NCBI GenBank assembly: GCA_021296435.1
Contig: JAGWAK010000069.1
Coordinates: 1 to 5,749, forward strand
From: Acidimicrobiia bacterium
Lineage (GTDB): Bacteria > Actinomycetota > Acidimicrobiia > Acidimicrobiales > CATQHL01
Length of the DNA: 5,749 nucleotides
Direction of reading: 5' to 3'
Below, piece after piece: positions 1-4,428 of this stretch (positions are counted from its first letter, which is position 1; each line of letters opens with the position of its first letter). The notes under the pieces are model-generated. The model was not told the DNA's origin. It was given only the letters and a program-made list of their open reading frames with translations, and made no database searches. The translations under genes and the position numbers were made by a program.

Positions 1-581
1 TCGTCGTGGGTTTGCTCATCGAGATCGGCCTGGCGGACTTCGGTGACAACGCGTTCTGGGACGCCGTCACCCGGCACGGGTTGCTGGCGGGGAGCCTCGT
101 GCTCGTCGCCCTGGCGCTTTCGTTCAACGCGGCGGAGCGCCGCCGGAGCGTCGAGACGGAGCTCAACGTGGCGAGCATCGGCAGGATCAGGGACTTCATG
201 GACGACGTCGCAGCGGAGCGGGCGTGGAACGAGGACACGCGAGCCCGGCTGGAGGCTGTTGCCGAGGAGGCGCTTCTGGTGCTCATGCAGCAGACCGATG
301 CGCCCGCACAAGAGGCGGGCAAGCGCCTGCGCGTGGCCGCCACGGCCCGCGGCTCGAGGGTGGAGTTGGAGTTCGCCAGCGGGCCGACCGGCGCGCAGAA
401 TCTGGAGGACCGGATCGCACTCCTGGCGGATCCGGAGTCCGACATGTCCGAACTCGAGATCGAACGCGACGTGTCGCTGCGGCTGCTCCGCCACTATGTC
501 ACCGCCGTGAACCACCGCCAGTACAACGAGGCCGAGATCATCACCGCCGTCGTGGCCGTCGAGGAGGGCGACGAGGGCTAG
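1..581 (+). CDS. C-terminal part of a probable SLC23/NCS2-like permease with a fused ATPase-like cytoplasmic domain (5' end outside window)
   Basis: The frame is open to the left edge, so this is the 3' end of a longer gene; the GTG at position 6 lies within the frame and is probably not the true start. Numbering from that GTG, residues 24-40 form one hydrophobic helix, followed by the basic cluster E44-R47, as expected for a last membrane segment leaving into the cytoplasm. Residues 50-185 are soluble. They contain a helix with A-E-E-A-L-L-V-L (85-92), placed like the N-box of RsbW/histidine-kinase ATPase domains but without its Asn, and a late S-L-R-L-L-R-H-Y block (157-164). I recall similar tails on xanthine/uracil-type (solute carrier 23) permeases; this is memory, not a search. 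The substrate cannot be told from this fragment. It ends with TAG at 579-581 and converges on the hydrolase gene to its right. Real coding is well supported; the family is moderately so. Confidence 0.5.
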   Translation, partial: VVGLLIEIGLADFGDNAFWDAVTRHGLLAGSLVLVALALSFNAAERRRSVETELNVASIGRIRDFMDDVAAERAWNEDTRARLEAVAEEALLVLMQQTDAPAQEAGKRLRVAATARGSRVELEFASGPTGAQNLEDRIALLADPESDMSELEIERDVSLRLLRHYVTAVNHRQYNEAEIITAVVAVEEGDEG

Positions 582-586
582 CGGGC

Positions 587-602
587 CCGCCGGAATCGGC
601 GG
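587..602. terminator. GC-rich hairpin between convergent genes, possible bidirectional terminator
   Basis: CCGCCG at 587-592 pairs perfectly with CGGCGG at 597-602 around a GAAT loop, just after the stop of the transporter gene and before the stop of the opposing hydrolase gene. Only two T residues follow on the + strand and two A residues would precede it on the other, so it is a poor classical terminator. Its position in the 49-bp convergent gap supports a termination role. Confidence 0.35.
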
Positions 603-630
603 TTCGCCGGCGGCTGTGCTCCGGGAGCGG

Positions 631-1488
631 TCAGACCCTTGCGGTGTGGAGATCTGAGGCGACGGTGACCCTGCCTGCGTAGCCGCCGGCGCGGATGGCC
701 TCGACGAGTTCCGCCTCGTCGTCAGATCCCCGGGGGGCCGGCATGAGATGGGTGAGCACCAGTTGGCCGACACCGGCTCGGGCTGCCAGCGCGCCGAGTG
801 TGGGGGCCTCGGCATGGAGGCGACCGAGTCGTTCGACGCGCTGGTGTGGGAGACCGAGCTCGAGGAGCTTGGAGCTGCTCAGCACTTCGTGCACCAGGAT
901 GTCGGCGCCGGCCGCCAGGTCTTCGACGGCATCGCAGGCGCGGGTGTCGCCGGAGACCACCAGGACACCGTCGGGCGTGCTGAACCGGTAGGCCACGGCC
1001 GGCCGTACGCCGCCGTGCTCGACGAGGATCGACTCGACCAGAACCTCGCCGAAAGTGGCCACCACCGTCGGCGACTCCTGCGGCTCGAAGGGGTGCACGG
1101 CCACCTCGGGCCGGTCGGGGAAACCAGCCAGGCCGATCCGCGCCTCAATGTCGGGTTGCAGGTTGTCGAACAGTGACTCCACGTAGTCGACTGCGTGCCC
1201 GGCGGGGCAGTGGATCGGCAGCGGCGGACACCGATGAGCGCCGTTGCGGATCCAGCGCGTCAGCACGAGATCGGGGATCCCCATCAAGTGGTCGCTGTGA
1301 TGGTGGGTGATGACCAGGCCTGCCAGCTGCGTGAGGTCGACGTTGGCTTCGGTGAGGCGCAAGGTGGTTGCCGGGCCGGCGTCGACTTGGATCATCGTGC
1401 TGTCGTGGCGCACCAGAGCGCCTGCCCCGGCGCGCCCCGGCGAGGGCAGCGGTATCCCGCTTCCGGTGATCATCACCTCGGTCGCCAT
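631..1488 (-). CDS. RNase Z/arylsulfatase-like MBL-fold metallo-hydrolase
   Basis: This is a 285-aa cytoplasmic protein with no signal peptide, read as a one-domain metallo-beta-lactamase-fold hydrolase that uses two metal ions, probably zinc. The opening strand T-G-S-G-I-P-L-P (8-15) and V-D-A-G (35-38) are typical of the fold. The metal motif is H62-x-H64-x-D66-H67, followed by the G-I-P-D-L-x-L-T-R-W-I block that I associate with the RNase Z/AtsA-arylsulfatase branch. Further likely ligands are H158 (E-H-G-G), the bridging D181 in S-G-D-T-R, and H247 in L-T-H-L; H225 sits where RNase Z has a catalytic His. There is no obvious long flexible tRNA-binding arm, so a small-molecule ester or sulfate hydrolase is more likely than true tRNA processing. 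The ATG at 1488 is preferred because the fold begins right after it; an in-frame GTG lies four codons upstream at 1500. It is divergent from the tandem MBL pair across 63 bp. Confidence 0.88.
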   Translation of the reverse strand: MATEVMITGSGIPLPSPGRAGAGALVRHDSTMIQVDAGPATTLRLTEANVDLTQLAGLVITHHHSDHLMGIPDLVLTRWIRNGAHRCPPLPIHCPAGHAVDYVESLFDNLQPDIEARIGLAGFPDRPEVAVHPFEPQESPTVVATFGEVLVESILVEHGGVRPAVAYRFSTPDGVLVVSGDTRACDAVEDLAAGADILVHEVLSSSKLLELGLPHQRVERLGRLHAEAPTLGALAARAGVGQLVLTHLMPAPRGSDDEAELVEAIRAGGYAGRVTVASDLHTARV

Positions 1489-1496
1489 CGACCCAG

Positions 1497-1502
1497 ACAC
1501 TA
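1497..1502 (-). promoter_or_regulatory. Candidate -10 hexamer (TAGTGT) for the RNase Z-like gene
   Basis: On the minus strand TAGTGT fits the TANNNT form of actinobacterial -10 boxes. It ends 8 nt before the ATG at 1488, and no purine-rich ribosome-binding site lies between, so the transcript could be leaderless or nearly so. No convincing -35 is visible. A six-base match in short DNA is weak evidence. Confidence 0.3.
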
Positions 1503-1538
1503 GAAGCGCGCGCCGCGGCCCGCCGATAACCGCGGGAG

Positions 1539-1544
1539 TACGGT
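1539..1544 (+). promoter_or_regulatory. Candidate -10 hexamer (TACGGT) for the tandem MBL operon
   Basis: TACGGT fits TANNNT and ends 7 nt before the ATG at 1552, the spacing expected if transcription begins at or next to the start codon. The nearest Shine-Dalgarno-like run, GGGAG at 1534-1538, is 13 nt from the ATG, which is longer than usual. No clear -35 is seen. Confidence 0.3.
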
Positions 1545-1551
1545 TCGGTTC

Positions 1552-2862
1552 ATGGGGGGAAGCGAGACCGCCGCCGCCAGGGAACTGCGCGCCCTCGACC
1601 AATCGCTGGGGCGCAATTTTCTCCGGCTGACCGACCGGGTGTTCGTGGCCTGCGGCTACGGCGTGTCGACGTTCTCCTTCGTGGTGGGCGACCGCGGCAT
1701 CGTGGCGGTCGACGCCGGCAGCGCTCCCGGCCCGTCGGCCGAGGCGATCGCCGAATTGCGCCGCCACACCGACCTCCCGATCCTCGGGCTCGTCTACACG
1801 CATGGCCACATCGACCACACCCATGGGGCCGTGGCATTCACCGAGGAGAACCCCGAGATCGAGATCTGGGCGATAAAGCCCTTCGGCACCGAGGCCCGCG
1901 CGCTCGCCCGCAATCGTTCCAGCATCACCATGCAGCGCTCGCTGCGGCAGTTCGGCAACCTGCTTCCCCCCCAAAAGAAGATCAACACCGGGATCGGCCC
2001 TTCGGTCGCGGCGGGGAACACCTCGCTGGGCATCGTCCCCGAGCAGCGCATCCGCCCGCGGAAGAGGTTCGAGACGAGCGCCACCATCCGGCTCGGCGGT
2101 GTCAACCTGGAGGTGACCCACAACCCCGGCGAGACCGACGACCAGGTGTTCGTCTGGTTCGAGCGGGACCGGGCCGCCTTCGCCGGCGACAACATGTACC
2201 GCTCGTGGCCGAACCTGTACGCCATCCGGGGAACGCCCTACCGCGACGTGCGCGACTGGTGCGAGTCCGTGGATCGGATCCGCGCGCTGCGTCCCGATCA
2301 TCTCGTGATGGGCCACTCGCTGCCGATCAGCGGCGCAGACGAGGTCAGCGAGGCGATGGAGGTCTACAGCCGGGGGCTGTGGCACGTCTACAACGCCACC
2401 ATCGAGGGGATCAACGCCGGCAAGACGCCCGATGAACTGGTCGCCGAGGTGCGCCTCCCCGACGACCTGGCAGCCCACCCGCTGCTGCGCGAGTACTACG
2501 GCAACATCAGCTGGTCGGTACGGGCCATCTTCAGCGGGGTGCTGGGCTGGTTCGACGGCAACCCCACGAACCTGGATCCCCTCCATCCCGCCGACCGTGC
2601 CCGGCGGATCGCCGGTCTCGCCGGGGGTCCCGAGGTGCTGGTCAGCGACGCCATCGACGCGCTGGCGGGTGGCGAGGCGCAGTGGGCCGCCGAGCTGTGC
2701 GACCTGTTGCTGGCGATGGACTTCCGTCCCGCCGAGGTGAGGGCGCTGAAGGCCGACGCCCTCGATGAACTCGCCACCAACATGCTGACGACGACGGGCC
2801 GGAACTACCTGTACACCTGCGCCCAGGATCTCCGCGCCCTGCCGGCGGTCGACAGTACGTGA
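1552..2862 (+). CDS. Short alkylsulfatase-type MBL-fold hydrolase, copy 1
   Basis: This is a 436-aa cytoplasmic protein. Residues about 25-262 are the metallo-beta-lactamase domain: V-D-A-G (53-56), metal motif H84-G-H86-I-D88-H89, E194 in N-P-G-E, D213 in A-G-D-N, and H255 in M-G-H. R226 in A-I-R-G aligns with the Arg that SdsA1-type alkylsulfatases use near the sulfate. Residues about 270-430 resemble the alkylsulfatase dimerization domain, with G-W-F-D-G-N-P (332-338), A-Q-W-A-A-E-L (376-382) and G-R-N-Y-L near the end. The protein stops there; full-length enzymes of about 650 aa add an SCP2-like C-terminal domain and a signal peptide, both absent. Where I recall sulfatases having Y-G-x-x-S-H-N, this has Y-G-N-I-S-W-S (W321), so sulfate-ester cleavage is uncertain. 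It is the first gene of a pair; the second copy starts just after it. The fold is certain, the substrate unknown. Confidence 0.88.
   Translation: MGGSETAAARELRALDQSLGRNFLRLTDRVFVACGYGVSTFSFVVGDRGIVAVDAGSAPGPSAEAIAELRRHTDLPILGLVYTHGHIDHTHGAVAFTEENPEIEIWAIKPFGTEARALARNRSSITMQRSLRQFGNLLPPQKKINTGIGPSVAAGNTSLGIVPEQRIRPRKRFETSATIRLGGVNLEVTHNPGETDDQVFVWFERDRAAFAGDNMYRSWPNLYAIRGTPYRDVRDWCESVDRIRALRPDHLVMGHSLPISGADEVSEAMEVYSRGLWHVYNATIEGINAGKTPDELVAEVRLPDDLAAHPLLREYYGNISWSVRAIFSGVLGWFDGNPTNLDPLHPADRARRIAGLAGGPEVLVSDAIDALAGGEAQWAAELCDLLLAMDFRPAEVRALKADALDELATNMLTTTGRNYLYTCAQDLRALPAVDST
2175..2231 (+). repeat. 57-nt stretch identical to 3518-3574 (copy 1)
   Basis: By direct comparison every base from 2175 to 2231 matches 3518-3574, offset 1343. 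The block encodes the active-site segment with G-D-N and S-W-P-N-L-Y and includes silent positions. Silent differences appear on both sides, for example GTC/GTA Val before it and TAC/TAT Tyr after it. Confidence 0.9.
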
Positions 2863-2884
2863 ACGCACCGCGACGCCCCGTCGC

Positions 2885-2890
2885 TGAGGA
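2885..2890 (+). promoter_or_regulatory. Ribosome-binding site deciding the start of MBL copy 2
   Basis: TGAGGA lies 7 nt before the GTG at 2898, an ideal Shine-Dalgarno match and spacing. The alternative upstream GTG at 2859, which overlaps the stop of copy 1 as GTGA, has only a weak GGCGG-like run before it. Confidence 0.6.
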
Positions 2891-2897
2891 TCCTGCC

Positions 2898-4202
2898 GTG
2901 GGAGGAGGCGAGACGGCGGCGACGCGGGAGTTGCGAGCGCTCAATCCGTCCCTCGAGCGGGAGTTCATCCGCCTGACCGACCGGGTCTTCGTGGCGGCCG
3001 GCTACGGCATGTCCACCTTCGCGTTCATCATCGGCGAGGCCGGCATCATCGCCGTCGATGCCGGCAGCACACCCGAGGCGACGGCCGAGGCGCTCGGGGA
3101 GTTGCGACGGCACAGCCACTTGCCGATCCTCGGGCTCGTCTGCACCCACCACCACTTCGACCACATCCTGGGGTCGGTGGTGCTGTGGGAGGAGAACCCC
3201 GATATCGAGATCTGGGGCATCGAACCGTTCGCCAACGAGGCGCTGCGGTTGGCCGCCGTTGGCCCGATCGCCCTGCAACGCGCATTCCGTCAATTCGGCC
3301 ACCTGCTCCCGCCCGAACTGCACATCAACACCGGCTTCGCCTCCGCTGCCGAGGCGCGCCGATTCCCACTCGGCGACCTTCCCGATCCCCGCGTGCACCT
3401 GACACGACGGGTCACTGGCACGGCAGCTGTCGAGTTGGGCGGCGTGACACTCCAGGTCTCGCACAACCCCGGCGAGACCGACGACCAGGCGCTCGTATGG
3501 TTCGAGCGGGACAGGGTCGCCTTCGCCGGCGACAACATGTACCGCTCGTGGCCGAACCTGTACGCCATCCGGGGCACGCCCTATCGAGACGTGCGCGACT
3601 GGTGCGAGTCGATCGACCGCATCCGTGCCCTGGAGCCCGCTCATCTCGTGTTGGGCCACACCCTGCCGATCAGCGGCGCCGGGGCGGTGGACGAGGCGCT
3701 GGGGGTCTACAGCCGGGCTCTGTGGCACGTCTACAACGCCACCATCGAAGGCATGAACGCCGGCAGGACGCCCGACGAACTGGTGCTCGAGGTGCGGCTG
3801 CCCGAGGATCTGGCTGAGCATCCGCTGCTGCGGGAGTACTACGGCGCCGTCGCCTGGTCGGTGCGGGCGATCTTCGACGGCGTTCTGGGCTGGTTCGATG
3901 GCAACCCGACGACGCTCAACCCGCTGTATCCGGCCAAGCGGGCGGAGCGGATCGCGGCGCTCGCTGGCGGCGCCGACATCTTGCTGGAGCAGGCGCGAGA
4001 TGCGCTCGCGGCCGGCGAGGCACAGTGGGCGGCAGAGCTGTGCGACATGCTGCTGGCAATCGATTTTCGCCGCGACGACGTCACGGCGCTGAAGGCCGAC
4101 GCCCTGGACGAAATCGCCTTCAACCTCCTCAACGCCACCGGCCGGAACTACCTCCACACCTATGCCCAGGAACTGCGGGAGTCGCTCGGAGCCGCGGACT
4201 GA
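2898..4202 (+). CDS. Short alkylsulfatase-type MBL-fold hydrolase, copy 2
   Basis: This is a tandem paralogue of the gene before it. The start at GTG 2898 (434 aa) is chosen because the protein then opens M-G-G-G-E-T-A-A, aligning with M-G-G-S-E-T-A-A of copy 1, and because of a strong ribosome-binding site. The GTG at 2859 would add 13 unconserved residues and overlap the upstream stop by 4 nt. The MBL domain has H84-H-H86-F-D88-H89, E193 in N-P-G-E, D212 in A-G-D-N and H254 in L-G-H. The dimerization-type domain follows, with G-W-F-D-G-N-P and A-Q-W-A-A-E-L-C-D, and the protein ends there without an SCP2-like domain. As in copy 1, the Y-G-x-x-x-W-S segment has Trp where I recall sulfatases having His. 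Identity to copy 1 is about 70% by hand alignment, lowest around residues 140-188, which probably differ in substrate contact. The two products probably dimerize, possibly with each other. The gene is co-transcribed with copy 1. Confidence 0.87.
   Translation: MGGGETAATRELRALNPSLEREFIRLTDRVFVAAGYGMSTFAFIIGEAGIIAVDAGSTPEATAEALGELRRHSHLPILGLVCTHHHFDHILGSVVLWEENPDIEIWGIEPFANEALRLAAVGPIALQRAFRQFGHLLPPELHINTGFASAAEARRFPLGDLPDPRVHLTRRVTGTAAVELGGVTLQVSHNPGETDDQALVWFERDRVAFAGDNMYRSWPNLYAIRGTPYRDVRDWCESIDRIRALEPAHLVLGHTLPISGAGAVDEALGVYSRALWHVYNATIEGMNAGRTPDELVLEVRLPEDLAEHPLLREYYGAVAWSVRAIFDGVLGWFDGNPTTLNPLYPAKRAERIAALAGGADILLEQARDALAAGEAQWAAELCDMLLAIDFRRDDVTALKADALDEIAFNLLNATGRNYLHTYAQELRESLGAAD
3518..3574 (+). 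repeat. 57-nt stretch identical to 2175-2231 (copy 2)
   Basis: Second member of the perfectly identical pair, at the same place in the paralogous gene. See 2175-2231 for the flanking silent differences. Confidence 0.9.
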
Positions 4203-4210
4203 GCAGTCCG
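4195..4210 (+). other. Hairpin across the stop codon of MBL copy 2
   Basis: CGGACT (4195-4200) pairs with AGTCCG (4205-4210) around the loop GAGC and includes the TGA stop at 4200-4202. A G-rich run follows rather than T residues, so it is not a typical intrinsic terminator. It could still stabilise or end the operon transcript, or be chance in GC-rich DNA. Confidence 0.25.
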
Positions 4211-4417
4211 GGGAGCCCGCACAACTCGGTGGCGGTGCAGTAGCAACTCGGATTCGCCCACCCTGTGAGCGGCCCTCTCTTCGCCACCCGGTGCGTCGCC
4301 GACGGGATCGCCATCCCGGTCGGCAACCTCACGCAGCAGCGGGCCGAACGCGAGATCGCCGTGGTGCGGGGCGCGGTGTCGACGAAGCTGGTGACGGGCG
4401 GCTGCCAGTCGCCAGGC
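4203..4417. other. Convergent intergenic region with no convincing gene
   Basis: This stretch separates the ends of the MBL operon and the kinase gene. I looked for tRNA-like arms, T-rich terminators and small conserved ORFs and found none. An open + frame from GTG 4265 runs into the antisense of the kinase gene and looks like a shadow. Two copies of CAACTCGG (4222-4229 and 4244-4251) lie 22 nt apart, probably by chance. Confidence 0.5.
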
Positions 4418-4428
4418 CTAGCCCGTCA
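4392..4428. repeat. 8-bp inverted repeat around the kinase stop codon
   Basis: TGACGGGC (4392-4399) is the exact reverse complement of GCCCGTCA (4421-4428), separated by 21 nt that hold the minus-strand TAG stop of the kinase gene. It could form a terminal hairpin for the kinase transcript. The long loop and absence of a T-run make this a weak call. Confidence 0.3.

Noticed and set aside
631..1488. Calling the single-domain MBL gene a true tRNA-processing RNase Z
   Set aside because: The metal motif fits, but no clear exosite arm is seen, and the following I-P-D-L-x-L-T-R-W-I block looks more like the arylsulfatase-type branch.
631..2868. A very long minus-strand open frame covering the RNase Z-like gene and the whole antisense of MBL copy 1
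   Set aside because: Only the part from 1488 down to 631 has recognisable protein motifs. The rest is antisense to a clear gene and stays open because of GC-biased codons.
2805..4157. A 450-codon minus-strand open frame antisense to MBL copy 2
   Set aside because: It resembles the antisense translation of copy 1 because the sense genes are paralogues. It has no domain motifs, and the sense strand encodes an intact enzyme.
4222..4251. Two CAACTCGG direct repeats as a possible operator or attachment site
   Set aside because: They are eight bases, only two copies, in a gap between gene ends where an operator is unlikely, and no integrase or tRNA is nearby.
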